Positions 26,172 to 36,142 are shown, counted from the first letter of the stretch. The stretch: 64,000 bases of DNA from Aedoeadaptatus coxii (GCF_001553115.1 NZ_KQ960171.1:62001-126000); one strand, 5' to 3'. The notes: generated by a model from the letters alone, not told the origin. Translations and numbers: made by a program.

Positions 26172-27353
26172 ATGTTAGAAGCTTATTTAAAAAAGCGAAC
26201 GCCGAACCCTGCCGATCAGGACGTGCGTATGGCCATGGGGAAAGAGGCGTCGATAGTAGGCATTGTCACCAACCTCGCCTTTGCGGGCTTTAAAATCGGC
26301 GTAGGCTTTCTCACCGGCGGCATTTCCATGATCGCCGACGGTATGAACAATTTAATGGACATGCTGAGCTCCATTATTTCCCTTATCGGCTTCCACTTCG
26401 CCTCCATGCCGGCGGACTCCAACCACCCTTACGGCCACGCCCGTATGGAATACTTGGCGTCGTTTTTGGTGAGCGTCATCATCCTCTGGACCGGGGGAAG
26501 CCTCATGTGGCAATCGATTAAAAGTATTTTAGATCCGGGGGTCATCGACGCCACGCCCTTGGCCGTTGCCGTTCTTTTACTTTCCATTTTGGGCAAGCTC
26601 TTTTTATATCGCTATAATTTAATTTTAGGGAAGCGTATGGATTCCGAGCTACTCGTCGCCACGGCATACGACGCCAGAGGCGATATGTTCGCCACCGGGG
26701 CGGTGCTTTTGTCTTTAATCGCCACCTCCATGCTTTCCTTTAACATCGACGGGTGGATGGGCCTTATCGTCGCAGCCATTATTGCAAAAAGCGGTTGGGA
26801 AAGTTTGCGGGAAACGGTAGATTCCCTTCTCGGTCAAAAAACCGATCCCCAATTGCTACGCAATATACTCGATGATATTAAACGCTTCCCCGTTACCTTA
26901 GGCGTACACGACGTCATGTATCACGATTACGGAGCGACCCATCGATTCCTCACCCTTCACGTGGAAGTGGACAGCGAGCGAAACGTCATGGACATTCACC
27001 AAGACATCGACGAGATCGAGCGCTACATCGCAAAGAAATACCACATGAACACGACCATTCACATGGATCCCATTCGCATCGACGACCCGCGGAGCAACGC
27101 CCTTTACGACTATGTAAAAGAAAATCTGCACAAGATCGATCCTTCCCTGGATCTTCACGATTTTAGAATCGTCAATCGCAAAGACGGCTTGAACCTCGTC
27201 TTCGATGTCCTCGTGCCCATGCATTTGAAAAATCGGAAGCGCTTTATCGACAAGGCGCTAAGAGCCCACATCGCGAGTAGCCATCCGGAATATGAACTTA
27301 GGATTACCTACGATTTGGATTACCAAAATATTCTGGGGGTAGAAAATGAATAG
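26172..27353 (+). CDS. Cation diffusion facilitator metal exporter
   Basis: 393-residue CDF protein: six membrane helices (about 25-215) and a cytoplasmic metal-sensing domain (about 220-300), with an extra C-terminal region to 393. The transport site reads N-x-x-x-D in TM2 (ADGMNNLMD) and D-x-x-x-D in TM5 (YDARGD), unlike the His-containing site of zinc exporters, so Mn or Fe is more likely than Zn. That preference is inferred from motif. The 8 final bases overlap the TraX-like gene. Confidence 0.88.
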   Translation: MLEAYLKKRTPNPADQDVRMAMGKEASIVGIVTNLAFAGFKIGVGFLTGGISMIADGMNNLMDMLSSIISLIGFHFASMPADSNHPYGHARMEYLASFLVSVIILWTGGSLMWQSIKSILDPGVIDATPLAVAVLLLSILGKLFLYRYNLILGKRMDSELLVATAYDARGDMFATGAVLLSLIATSMLSFNIDGWMGLIVAAIIAKSGWESLRETVDSLLGQKTDPQLLRNILDDIKRFPVTLGVHDVMYHDYGATHRFLTLHVEVDSERNVMDIHQDIDEIERYIAKKYHMNTTIHMDPIRIDDPRSNALYDYVKENLHKIDPSLDLHDFRIVNRKDGLNLVFDVLVPMHLKNRKRFIDKALRAHIASSHPEYELRITYDLDYQNILGVENE

Positions 27354-28143
27354 TCTGTTGACGGCGGAAGGGAAAGCATCCCTCCTGGCCAAGTGGGAAA
27401 AAGAGGGCGGCCTCAGCGGCAATACTTTAAAAGTGATCGCCTGCATTTTTATGTTTATCGATCATTTGAGCCAAGGGGTGGCGCTGAATTCCATCGATTT
27501 CCGCGTCACCGACAGCTTGAATTCCTGGGGACTCCCCATGATTTGGGGCATCCCTTTTCCCCAGACACTGGCGACCATCGGCACGCTTTTCGGGCGCATC
27601 GCCTTTCCCATTTTCTGCTTTTTGCTGGTACAGGGCGTCTTGCTGAGCAGGGATTACAAAAAACAAATCCTTCGGCTCTTGGTCTTCGCCTTGATATCGG
27701 AAATTCCCTTCGACTTATGTTGCTCGGGCACGCCCCTTTACTGGGATCACCAAAACGTGTTCTTTGAATTGGCTTTCGGCGCCGCCACCGTGGCCATACT
27801 TCGCAAAATGGAAGATCGCTTTCAGGGAAGAAAAAAGAGTTTACTTCAAGCCCTCTTCTTTATCTTGATAGCTGTTTTATGCGAGTTACTCAACTTCGAT
27901 TACGGTCTCGCCGGCATTATCGCCATCGTACTTTTTTATTTGGCGGCGTGGAGCAGGAAGCGAACCATGGCCATGGGGCTTTTCGGCTTTCTCTTTGAAG
28001 CCCCTCTCTACGGTATGGTATACTTGTCCCTACCGCTGATACACGCTTACAACGGCAAGCGGGGCAGGGGAAGCCGCTACGGCTTTTACATTTTTTACCC
28101 CGGCCATCTCTTGCTTTTATATTTACTATCCCTTTGGATATAG
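27346..28143 (+). CDS. TraX-family membrane protein
   Basis: 265 residues with about seven membrane helices. Family marks are SGNTLKVIACIFMFIDHLS at the N-terminus, FGRIAFPIFCFLLVQG near 85 and a C-terminal YNGKRG...FYIFYPGHLLLL block. TraX acetylates F pilin on plasmids, but chromosomal homologues in Firmicutes have no pilin role and are of unknown function, perhaps membrane acyl transfer. Start overlaps the CDF gene. Confidence 0.82.
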   Translation: MNSLLTAEGKASLLAKWEKEGGLSGNTLKVIACIFMFIDHLSQGVALNSIDFRVTDSLNSWGLPMIWGIPFPQTLATIGTLFGRIAFPIFCFLLVQGVLLSRDYKKQILRLLVFALISEIPFDLCCSGTPLYWDHQNVFFELAFGAATVAILRKMEDRFQGRKKSLLQALFFILIAVLCELLNFDYGLAGIIAIVLFYLAAWSRKRTMAMGLFGFLFEAPLYGMVYLSLPLIHAYNGKRGRGSRYGFYIFYPGHLLLLYLLSLWI

Positions 28144-28164
28144 CTGAAACGAAAGGAGAATGTA

Positions 28165-29919
28165 TTGTTTAAAAAATTTGACGTCATCAAACCTTACTTT
28201 GCAACGTACAAAGGCATTTTGCTGACCGATTTATTTTGCGCAGGGCTCACCACCGTGTCGGAAATTATTTTACCGATTATTTTACGGTATATGACCAACT
28301 TAGGCTCGAAAGATATCGGCCTGATTACGCCGACCCTTATTGGACGGCTCGCCCTATTATTTTTAGTCATTAAGGCCGTCGAAATCGTCGCCGCCTATTA
28401 CATGACCAGTATCGGCCACATGATGGGCGCCAATATCGAAAAAGATATGCGCCGCGACGTTTATAACCATTTGCAGACATTAAGTGCGTCTTTTTATAAC
28501 GACACCCAAGTCGGCCAAATCATGAGCCGCATTACCAACGATCTTTTCGATATTACGGAATTTTCCCACCACGCGCCGGAAGAATACTTCATCTTCATCG
28601 TAAAAGTCGTGACGACCTTTATTATTTTGGCGTCGGTTCATTTAAAACTCACCCTTATCCTCTACATCATGATTCCCGTTATGCTCATTGCGGCGCGGAA
28701 ATTCCGCATTCGCATGCTCATCGCACAGCGTAAACAGCGGGCCATGATGGGGGATTTAAACGCCACCATCGAAGATTCCATCTCCGGCATTCGGGTGACG
28801 AAATCCTTCGCCAACGAAGACATCGAAAAGAAACGCTTCGACGACGAAAACATGCGCTTCTTGGAAACCAAGCGGGAATACTACAAAGCCATGGCGGGCT
28901 TTAACGCTGTCACCCGTAACTTCGACGGCATTATGTACCTTATCGTCATTATTGCCGGCGGCTGGTGCATGATGCGGGGAGACATTCTTCCCGGCGACAT
29001 GATCGTCTACATTATGTACGTTACCACCATGGTGGCGTCGGTTCGCCGCATTATCGATTTTACGGAAACTTTCCAAAAAGGCACCACGGGTATCGAACGC
29101 TTCCGGGACATTATGTCCACCGAAAGCGAAATCAGAAACAAAAAAGACGCCGTGGAATTAAAAAACCCCGAAGGAGACATCGTCTTCGACAACGTGGATT
29201 TCGCCTACGAAGGCAAGACACAGGTTTTGGAAAACTTTAATCTTCACGTATCCCCCGGCGAAAACGTGGCCCTCGTCGGCCCCTCCGGCGCAGGAAAGAC
29301 GACGATCTGCAATCTCATTCCCCGCTTCTACGACGTAGACAAAGGCGCGGTAAAAGTTGACGGCTACGACGTGCGAGATTTGACGCTGGAAAGCTTGCGC
29401 AACAATATCGGCATGGTGCAACAAGATGTGTACCTCTTTAACACCAACATTATGGAAAACATTCGCTACGGCAAACCCGGCGCCAGCGACAGAGACGTCA
29501 TGGAAGCGGCGAAACTTGCCAACGCTTATGATTTCATCATGGAGTTGGAAAACGGCTTTAAAACCCACGTAGGGGAAAAAGGCGTTAAACTTTCCGGCGG
29601 ACAAAAACAGCGTATCTCTATCGCCCGCGTGTTCTTAAAAAATCCCGCGATCTTAATACTGGACGAGGCCACCTCGGCGCTGGATAACGAAAGCGAAATG
29701 ATCATACAAAGTTCATTAGACGAATTAACCAAAGGTCGCACAACCCTCACCATCGCCCACCGCCTTTCCACAGTGGAAGCGGCGGATACCATCCTCGTTA
29801 TGGAAAAAGAAAAAGGCATCGTGGAACAGGGAAATCACGAAGAGCTCATGGCGCAAAAAGGACTTTATTATTACCTTTACACCAAGGGCGGCGATCTCGT
29901 GGAAAACTTCGAAAAATAA
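28165..29919 (+). CDS. ABC exporter, fused permease-ATPase (MsbA/multidrug type)
   Basis: 584-residue half-transporter: six-helix TMD (about 1-320), then NBD with Walker A GPSGAGKTT, Q-loop MVQQDVYLF, signature LSGGQKQR, Walker B ILILDEATSALD and H-loop AHRLST. It should work as a homodimer. The substrate is unknown. It starts at TTG 28165 after AAAGGAGAATGTA, 21 bp after the TraX-like gene, and probably shares its transcript. Confidence 0.92.
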   Translation: MFKKFDVIKPYFATYKGILLTDLFCAGLTTVSEIILPIILRYMTNLGSKDIGLITPTLIGRLALLFLVIKAVEIVAAYYMTSIGHMMGANIEKDMRRDVYNHLQTLSASFYNDTQVGQIMSRITNDLFDITEFSHHAPEEYFIFIVKVVTTFIILASVHLKLTLILYIMIPVMLIAARKFRIRMLIAQRKQRAMMGDLNATIEDSISGIRVTKSFANEDIEKKRFDDENMRFLETKREYYKAMAGFNAVTRNFDGIMYLIVIIAGGWCMMRGDILPGDMIVYIMYVTTMVASVRRIIDFTETFQKGTTGIERFRDIMSTESEIRNKKDAVELKNPEGDIVFDNVDFAYEGKTQVLENFNLHVSPGENVALVGPSGAGKTTICNLIPRFYDVDKGAVKVDGYDVRDLTLESLRNNIGMVQQDVYLFNTNIMENIRYGKPGASDRDVMEAAKLANAYDFIMELENGFKTHVGEKGVKLSGGQKQRISIARVFLKNPAILILDEATSALDNESEMIIQSSLDELTKGRTTLTIAHRLSTVEAADTILVMEKEKGIVEQGNHEELMAQKGLYYYLYTKGGDLVENFEK

Positions 29920-29920
29920 A

Positions 29921-29946
29921 AGAGTCTGCTTCGGCAGACTTTTTTA
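29921..29946 (+). terminator. Intrinsic terminator after the ABC exporter
   Basis: AGTCTGC-TTCG-GCAGACT stem followed by TTTTTT. Confidence 0.92.
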
Positions 29947-29952
29947 GTGGAT

Positions 29953-29981
29953 TTGACAAGGGGAAAAAAACAAGATACTCT
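29953..29981 (+). promoter_or_regulatory. Promoter of ssrA
   Basis: TTGACA, 17-bp spacer, TACTCT, ending about 12 bases before the tmRNA 5' end. Confidence 0.8.
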
Positions 29982-29993
29982 ATTACTACCTAC

Positions 29994-30343
29994 GGGGACG
30001 AATTGGCTTCGACGGGGATTCGGAATCCGAGGTAGCAAGCCGTTGATGAGTCAGGCAACGTAAAAATGGCTCAAAAAATTAAATGCTAACGAAAATAATT
30101 TAGCACTAGCAGCGTAATTACCCTGCTCACGGAACTAAGAGGACCACGGCTTAGGGAAGTGTCAAATAAGTGGTGAAACGCGTGCGGCCAAGCTTTGCCC
30201 CGTACGTGGAATCCATGAAGCTACTTTATGACGACCTTTTGTTTTTCTTTTCGTCATAGGGGAAACTTAAAGAAAAACTGAGCTTGGAGACACCTCGGTG
30301 GAAGAGTTCTCGGACGCGGGTTCGACCCCCGCCGTCTCCACCA
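29994..30343 (+). ncRNA. ssrA: tmRNA (ssrA)
   Basis: 350 nt. The 5' end GGGGACGAATTGGCTTCGAC and the 3' end GCGGGTTCGACCCCCGC-CGTCTCC-A-CCA form the tRNA-like part (acceptor GGGGACG/CGTCTCC with one G-T pair). The tag frame starts at GCT 30085 and reads ANENNLALAA, stop at 30115-30117, a normal Firmicute degradation tag. It rescues stalled ribosomes with SmpB. Confidence 0.98.
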
Positions 30344-30344
30344 A

Positions 30345-30380
30345 AAAAGCCGGATTGCAAAAGCAGTCCGGCTTTTAAAA
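30345..30380 (+). terminator. Intrinsic terminator after ssrA
   Basis: AAAAGCCGGATTGC stem, AAAA loop, GCAGTCCGGCTTTT; one G-T pair. Its core recurs in the terminator of tRNA-Val near 42770. Confidence 0.9.
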
Positions 30381-30466
30381 TGCCCTTAAAAGTTATTTGG
30401 ATAGCGTTCTAAATTTAAAAAATGGGTTTTAGAGAGAAAACGAGGGACGATCCTAAATGTAATTTG

Positions 30467-30554
30467 CGAAAATGGGCATTTTCGAAAATAAGAGATGGAA
30501 TAAATAGCTCTTATTTACGAAAAAGAGGTATTTTTAAAAATACAATGGTATAAT
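30467..30554 (+). promoter_or_regulatory. Palindrome-rich promoter region of the fic gene
   Basis: Three symmetric elements precede fic: CGAAAATG-GG-CATTTTCG (30467-30484), AAATAAGAG...CTCTTATTT with a 13-base gap (30486-30516), and the perfect 16-bp palindrome GTATTTTTAAAAATAC (30528-30543). The last covers the -35 position of a TATAAT at 30549-30554. Repressor control is likely. The 30381-30466 stretch shows nothing else. Confidence 0.55.
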
Positions 30555-30600
30555 TAAATCAATTTCAATGAAAAGCAGATCGTTGTGAGGAGGTGATTCT

Positions 30601-31821
30601 ATGATGTATTTACACAAAGTGTTTTATGCCGATAAAAAGGATTATGAGTCCGTGCATAAAAGCCGTTTTGATTTTGAAGAGACACTGAAAACAAAACTGT
30701 ATATAAAGCCCTATGGCCACGAAGAAATCTATCAACTTTACTACGTATATAATCGCGAGACGGCACGTTTCATCGATCGTATTCGGCAAAACGACACCAT
30801 TCTAAATGATTTACAAAGTAAATTACCTGTCGTCGCGCAGAGGGCATTTTTAGTCGAGATCATTTCCGCCGAACTTCAGAGCACCAATGAGCTGGAAGGC
30901 GTGCAGTCCAGCAAAGATGAAATCGCGGAAACTACACGTAAGCGTGTGACATCGGGGCATAGGGGAAGCGAGCGCTTTTCAAGTATGATCAACTCTTATT
31001 TTCTGCTAAAAGATTCTCTGAAAGCGCCCAAAGATTTAGGGGATATTCGAAAGATTTACGATGAAGTAACAGCGGGAGAAATTAAGGCATCCGATCGACC
31101 GGATGGGCATTACTTTAGAAAAGACGCGGTATACGTTCAAAAAATGAATGCAGTGGACGGCGAAGTTATCCATCGAGGGATCCTCGGCGAAGCTGAAATC
31201 GAAAGGGAAGTGCTTCAGCTTCTCGGTTTTATCTCCGACGAACGTATCGATTTATTGTTGAGAATCGCCATCGCTCATTACTACTTCGGTTACATTCATC
31301 CATTTTACGATGGAAACGGCCGCGTCAGCCGATTTATAAGCAGTCTGTATTTAGTCGAAAAATATAATTACCTGACCGCCATGTCCTTGGCGCGGGGCTC
31401 GTGGATAAAGAAAAGAGATTACTATAAGGCGTTTAGCACGACGAACTTGCCTCAAAGTCGAGGGGAAATGAATTACTTCATCAATTCATTTTTAAAACTG
31501 CTCATTGCCGGGCAGGAAGACATCATCGACTACCTTAATCGAAATCTGGATAAATTAAACCGAGCGGAAGCGTGCATTGAAGAATGTGAATTAGAAACGA
31601 AATTCAAGAGGAGTGCCGTGTTAATCTTGGCTCAAAATTACCACTTTGATTACAATTCGGGCATTGAGCGGCGAGAGCTTATGGATTTTTTCAATGAAGA
31701 AATCAGTGACTATAAAGGGGCACAGGAACTCGATGAATTAGAAAAAAGCGGCTACATCAAACGAATTAAGAGTCGCCCCGTAACCTATGTTTTAGGCGAC
31801 ACCTTTTTGCAAAAATTATAA
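30601..31821 (+). CDS. Fic-domain AMP-transferase-type protein with internal inhibitory helix
   Basis: 406 residues. The catalytic motif HPFYDGNGRVSRF begins at His233. An inhibitory helix motif T95-x-x-x-E99-G100 (STNELEGV) lies N-terminal to it, which marks class II self-inhibited Fic proteins. The C-terminal part (about 315-400) looks like a winged-helix module (ELDELEKSGYIKRI). Such proteins add AMP or other nucleotide parts to target proteins; targets here are unknown and no antitoxin gene is needed. Strong ribosome site GAGGAGGTGATTCT. It stands alone between two terminators. Confidence 0.9.
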   Translation: MMYLHKVFYADKKDYESVHKSRFDFEETLKTKLYIKPYGHEEIYQLYYVYNRETARFIDRIRQNDTILNDLQSKLPVVAQRAFLVEIISAELQSTNELEGVQSSKDEIAETTRKRVTSGHRGSERFSSMINSYFLLKDSLKAPKDLGDIRKIYDEVTAGEIKASDRPDGHYFRKDAVYVQKMNAVDGEVIHRGILGEAEIEREVLQLLGFISDERIDLLLRIAIAHYYFGYIHPFYDGNGRVSRFISSLYLVEKYNYLTAMSLARGSWIKKRDYYKAFSTTNLPQSRGEMNYFINSFLKLLIAGQEDIIDYLNRNLDKLNRAEACIEECELETKFKRSAVLILAQNYHFDYNSGIERRELMDFFNEEISDYKGAQELDELEKSGYIKRIKSRPVTYVLGDTFLQKL

Positions 31822-31836
31822 TCTAATAGATTCAAT

Positions 31837-31862
31837 GGAACCACCTTCGGGTGGTTTTTATT
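31837..31862 (+). terminator. Intrinsic terminator after fic
   Basis: AACCACC-TTCG-GGTGGTT stem followed by TTTTATTTG. Confidence 0.9.
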
Positions 31863-31883
31863 TGTCCCATAGATTTTCTCAAC

Positions 31884-31916
31884 AAAAAAGGGAGTACGTC
31901 ATGTACTCCCTAAAAA
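31884..31916 (-). terminator. Intrinsic terminator of the SLH protein gene
   Basis: GGGAGTAC/GTACTCCC, 8-bp perfect stem with A/T flanks; on the minus strand a TTTTTTG tail follows. Confidence 0.9.
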
Positions 31917-31924
31917 ATTATTTT

Positions 31925-34900
31925 TTATTTGCTGCTAATAGCCGTCAGAATATCGTTATAAGCCCAGTGATTTTCTTTTAAATCCACGAAGGGATTGGCT
32001 ACCTTGGGTTTGTTGGAAAGCTTAAAGGTGCGATTGATCATAGCAATAGATTCCGCACGTGTAATCTGTGCTTCCGGACGGAAGGTATGGTTTCCATAGC
32101 CTTTGACGATATTTTGGGCGAATGCCTTGTCGATCGCGCTCTTTGCCCAGTTGTTTGCCGTGTCCGCAAAGGGATTGGCGACAGATTCATCACTTAAGAA
32201 GTAAGAGAGAAGTTGAGCAAATTCTGCACGTGTAATGGCTTGATCGGGTTTAAAGGTTCCATCGGGATAGCCCTTCATATAGCCCGCTTCGACTACAGCG
32301 TTAATCGATGCATTATACCAGCCGTCGGCATCTGTAAAAGCAGGTTTCGATTGATTGGCAGTGGATAAATTGCGAAGTTTCGCTAAAGTAGAGGCCGCTT
32401 CTGCTCGGGTCATGGATTTTTCCGGGCGGAAAGTATGGTCCGGGTAACCGGAAACGTAGCCCTTTGTGGGAGCCGCTGTCTCTTCTTTTTTATCTTCGGG
32501 TTTTTCCGCCGGTTTCGTAACATTCTTCGTCGTTGCGACGGGGGTTAACGTGTAGCCGGTGTCGGAAACCGTGTTTGAAGAATCGGGTACTTGGGGCGTA
32601 ACGGGTTTCGACGGTTCGGCAGGTTTTTCCGGAGCCTTAGCTCTTCCGTAAACCAAGACGATTTCGCCCTTTTTGTTTTTCAGTTGCTTAACAGTTTTGC
32701 CGTCATAATATGCCGGGCCGTAATCATTTGGGCCGGTCTTGCCCTTTACGATTTCGTCGGTGTCGGCAACTTTATAGCCTTCAAAGTCTTTTACGAAGCC
32801 GTCTTTATCTCTCAGAGGCAAAAGCTTTTGAAGATCACAGGGGTGGAGATGGTTGTAAGCTTTGATTTTTTCAGGAGCGACGATGTCCTTGCCGTCTTTA
32901 TCCACGTGGCGAACGGTGACGTCGGTGAGGAACGATTTCAGATTTTTCTTCGAATCTTCGTTGTCGAAGCGAACATTGGCGGTGACGGTGACTTTGCTGT
33001 CGAAGTTTACGCCGTCGGGGGCGACTTCATATTTAAAGACAGTACCTTTATCCTTGTCGTTCCAATTGTCCGGTTGATAGCCCCGGGGAAGAATAACTTC
33101 CATAAGCATATTGTTGCCTTTGCCCGTCATGCCCGGTGTACCGCCGTGAATGGCGTCGAGCATGGTCATGAGGATGCGGGTGCCGCTGTCTTGAGTGGCG
33201 TCGTAAATCGGCGACCAGTAGACGCCGTTTTTGTCGATGAGACGAAGACGGGTGTGGTCGGCATTTAAATTGGCGCCGTAGATCCAAACCAAAGTCTTCT
33301 TAGATTCCTGTCCCGTAGGCAAATTGGTGTGGGTAATATCCCCGTCGTCCGCATTGCCGTAGGATTGAATTTGCATAAAGTCGATTTGCGGTGCATTGAC
33401 ATCTGCATTTTTCGGCAGAACCGAAACCACCATGCGGCGGAAGCGGTTTTGCATATTGGAAACTTCCGAGGAGTATTGCACGCCGTCGGTGGAGACGAGG
33501 ATGCTGTAACTTTGTACGCGATCCGTCGTGTTTTCAGGAGCGGTAAAAGCAATGGTTTTTTCGTTGGCGCTGCCTGTAATATTTGTCGGGACTTTAAGTT
33601 CGGTTTTTTTCTTATTATTTTTCAGAATTTTTACCTTCAAATCGTCGGGAAGGTTGTAGCCTTTAAGCTTCAGGACGACCTTTCCGCCGGCGGATTCAAG
33701 TTTATAGCCTTCGACAAACTTGGCGTCTTCGATATAAGGACCGTCTTTTTGAATGATGGATTCAAAGGCTTTATTTTCTTTCTCTCTGTTTTCCTTTTTA
33801 TTGAAGAGCTTAAACGTACGACCATCGACTACCAGCTTATAGGATTTCCTATCCTTAAAAATCGGATTCTTAAAGTCGATGCGCAGCGTATTGCCGTCGA
33901 AGGAAATCGTGTCCTCAGCGGTGAGGTGGATTTTGTCACTTCCTGCGAGAATATGCACATTCTTTAAAATAGAATGGGTGCGCGCTTCTTCTACCGGTTC
34001 GTGGAAGTCGACGACGAGAGTATCGTTGTCGATCGTAAAGACTTTCTTAGGTTCGAGGGCTTCCGTTTCGCGATTGGAACCTTCCGATGTTTGGAAAATG
34101 GTTTTTTCGGCGAAGTTGGTTCCGTCAACGGAAGCCTTAAAGACGAATGTTGTGTCCTTATCTACTTTCGGGAAGGTGAAGGGAGCGGATAGTGCTATAC
34201 CCTCTCCTGCGAATTTGTCGGTCATGTAGTCGGCGAGCTTGACTTCCTTTTCCACGCCATTTTCTACTTTATACAGCTTCGTGACGGGGGTTGCCTTGTC
34301 CAGATCCGTACCCTTAATGGTGACGGTTGTATCGCCACCTGCCAGGGACAGTTGGTCGTTGGTGGCAGAAATTTCTTCGATTTTTGCATTAACGGCTTCC
34401 CCGGCAGCTTGGGTAAAGGTGGCCAACTGATCCTTTTGGAAGACGGTGTCACTTCCCGTGGCGTTAAAGGTCACCTTGTAAACGACCGTAGAGGCTTTTC
34501 CGTTTTTGGGGAAGGTGATGTTTACGGTTTTCGTTAAACCATCTCCAGCTACGGAGTAATTAATGTTGTCGACCACCTTGTCATCAGCAGTTATACGAAG
34601 CTTGACATTGGAAGGAGCCGTTTTCGGAGAAACGACGATGTCAAAACTTTTTTTCTCTCCCGTATTAGGAATATTTCCATCAAACGGTTTTATCATTACA
34701 ATTTTTGACTCTTTCACGACCGGGGGCGTCGTCGCCTTCTTTGCCACGGTAATGGTGGCCGTCTTCGCTTGTGCGTCCTTTTCCGCTTTGGCTTCCACGG
34801 TGTAGACGACGTCTTTTTCCGTTTCGTTCTTCGGAAGGGCGAGGGTGAAGTTAAGATCGTCTTTTGCGACGGGCGTAAGGTCAGATACAGGCGTATCGCC

Positions 34901-36127
34901 TTTTTTCACCGTCCATTGAATATCACTTGCCTTGGCATTTTCCGCCGTGACGTCTAAGGTGACATTGCCGCCGGCAGTCGGTAGGCTTACGGGATCTGCA
35001 GTTAAGCCTTTCACTGTCGGTACAGCAGGTGCGACCGGTCCATCTTCTGTCGTGACGACGACATTTCCTTTAACGAACTTACTCGTGTCGTTTTTCAAGA
35101 AAAACTTCATTAAATATTTTTGTTCGGCGTCTGATGTATTTGCGGGAATGATTAGAGTAGTTTTTAAGCCGTCAGACGTTTTTGTCCATGTTATGGGAAT
35201 ATTTTTTTTGCCTTCGCCTTTTACAAAAATAGAGGGCGTAATATCCGTCGTTTCCAAGTTGTCGCCTGTCAGTATCACGACTACATCGCCGCCGGTCTTA
35301 GGAAGACTTGTCGGTTCGATGGTGATGCCCGTTAAAGTCTTTTCGGTGGTTGCGGCGGCAGACTTTGCCTTTATCGTCATGGTGACGGTTTGGCTGGAGC
35401 CGTCTTCTGCTGTGAAGGTCGTCTTGTAAACAATATCTTCATTTTCCAGTGCCTCGGGCATCCATGCAGACGCTGATACTTGTGTAGAGTCGAAAGCAAA
35501 CAGTCCCCATTTAATATCCGGTGCCTCGGCAGGCGTCTTTGTCGTTGTAACAGCAATATTGTCTTTGGTTAAATTGGCTCCGTATAAGTTGACACGTGAT
35601 GACCGTGCGGTGTCCGTAGCAGCAAAGGTAAAGTTATCTGGGTTCACTTGCGTAAGTGTAGAGGTGGCCGTGTTCTTTGCCTTTACCGTAATGGTAATGA
35701 CGTTCTTCGCATCATACTTTTCGTCTGCTTTTTCCTTAATATAGAATTTATAAACTACATCCTTGGTCGTTTCGTTTTTCGGCAGGTGACCGGAATACTC
35801 AATGCCGTGCATAGATTGACCGTCTTGCGTGTTGATCGAATCAAACTTGTAGTCCGAAAGGACAGCACCGTCTTTAAGTACGACGACGTCCATGGCTTCC
35901 TTCGCAACGTCTTTCGAGTCGTAGCGGAATTTAATAAAGCCGCCAATCGAAGACAGCGTACCTTCTTTGCCATTTTCGACTTTCGGGTTCGGTGTTTCCA
36001 AAATCGTTTGGTATTTTGCATTTCCGCCCGTTTCCGGCGCAGCACTTTGAGCAAATACATTTGCCGTGGGAACGGTGCTCGTCAGAAAGAGCAAGAGGGC
36101 CATTAATAGGACCAATGTTCGTTTCAT
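31925..36127 (-). CDS. Large surface protein with Ig/IPT-like repeats, MucBP-like domain and C-terminal SLH domains
   Basis: 1400 residues. A signal peptide (about 1-27, cleavage after NVFAQ) leads into a long series of beta-rich modules of about 90 residues, several opening with an L-x-x-(A/T)GG-x-V pattern (LPKTGGDV, LPTAGGNV, LSLAGGDT, LESAGGKV). A MucBP-like segment (about 1060-1160, VRHVDKDGKDIV) and a Pro/Thr linker follow. Near the C-terminus (from about 1218) are three SLH cores (GYPDHTFRPEKSMTRAE, GYPDGTFKPDQAITRAE, GYGNHTFRPEAQITRAE) and an incomplete fourth start (FVDLKENHWAYNDI). SLH domains bind pyruvylated wall polymers, so this is an S-layer-type or adhesive protein. Ribosome site GGAGGAACT. 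Confidence 0.9.
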   Translation of the reverse strand: MKRTLVLLMALLLFLTSTVPTANVFAQSAAPETGGNAKYQTILETPNPKVENGKEGTLSSIGGFIKFRYDSKDVAKEAMDVVVLKDGAVLSDYKFDSINTQDGQSMHGIEYSGHLPKNETTKDVVYKFYIKEKADEKYDAKNVITITVKAKNTATSTLTQVNPDNFTFAATDTARSSRVNLYGANLTKDNIAVTTTKTPAEAPDIKWGLFAFDSTQVSASAWMPEALENEDIVYKTTFTAEDGSSQTVTMTIKAKSAAATTEKTLTGITIEPTSLPKTGGDVVVILTGDNLETTDITPSIFVKGEGKKNIPITWTKTSDGLKTTLIIPANTSDAEQKYLMKFFLKNDTSKFVKGNVVVTTEDGPVAPAVPTVKGLTADPVSLPTAGGNVTLDVTAENAKASDIQWTVKKGDTPVSDLTPVAKDDLNFTLALPKNETEKDVVYTVEAKAEKDAQAKTATITVAKKATTPPVVKESKIVMIKPFDGNIPNTGEKKSFDIVVSPKTAPSNVKLRITADDKVVDNINYSVAGDGLTKTVNITFPKNGKASTVVYKVTFNATGSDTVFQKDQLATFTQAAGEAVNAKIEEISATNDQLSLAGGDTTVTIKGTDLDKATPVTKLYKVENGVEKEVKLADYMTDKFAGEGIALSAPFTFPKVDKDTTFVFKASVDGTNFAEKTIFQTSEGSNRETEALEPKKVFTIDNDTLVVDFHEPVEEARTHSILKNVHILAGSDKIHLTAEDTISFDGNTLRIDFKNPIFKDRKSYKLVVDGRTFKLFNKKENREKENKAFESIIQKDGPYIEDAKFVEGYKLESAGGKVVLKLKGYNLPDDLKVKILKNNKKKTELKVPTNITGSANEKTIAFTAPENTTDRVQSYSILVSTDGVQYSSEVSNMQNRFRRMVVSVLPKNADVNAPQIDFMQIQSYGNADDGDITHTNLPTGQESKKTLVWIYGANLNADHTRLRLIDKNGVYWSPIYDATQDSGTRILMTMLDAIHGGTPGMTGKGNNMLMEVILPRGYQPDNWNDKDKGTVFKYEVAPDGVNFDSKVTVTANVRFDNEDSKKNLKSFLTDVTVRHVDKDGKDIVAPEKIKAYNHLHPCDLQKLLPLRDKDGFVKDFEGYKVADTDEIVKGKTGPNDYGPAYYDGKTVKQLKNKKGEIVLVYGRAKAPEKPAEPSKPVTPQVPDSSNTVSDTGYTLTPVATTKNVTKPAEKPEDKKEETAAPTKGYVSGYPDHTFRPEKSMTRAEAASTLAKLRNLSTANQSKPAFTDADGWYNASINAVVEAGYMKGYPDGTFKPDQAITRAEFAQLLSYFLSDESVANPFADTANNWAKSAIDKAFAQNIVKGYGNHTFRPEAQITRAESIAMINRTFKLSNKPKVANPFVDLKENHWAYNDILTAISSK

Positions 36128-36142
36128 AGTTCCTCCTTTTTT

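Noticed and set aside
27346-28143. TraX as evidence for a conjugative plasmid region
   Set aside because: Chromosomal TraX homologues are common in Firmicutes and no other transfer gene is nearby.
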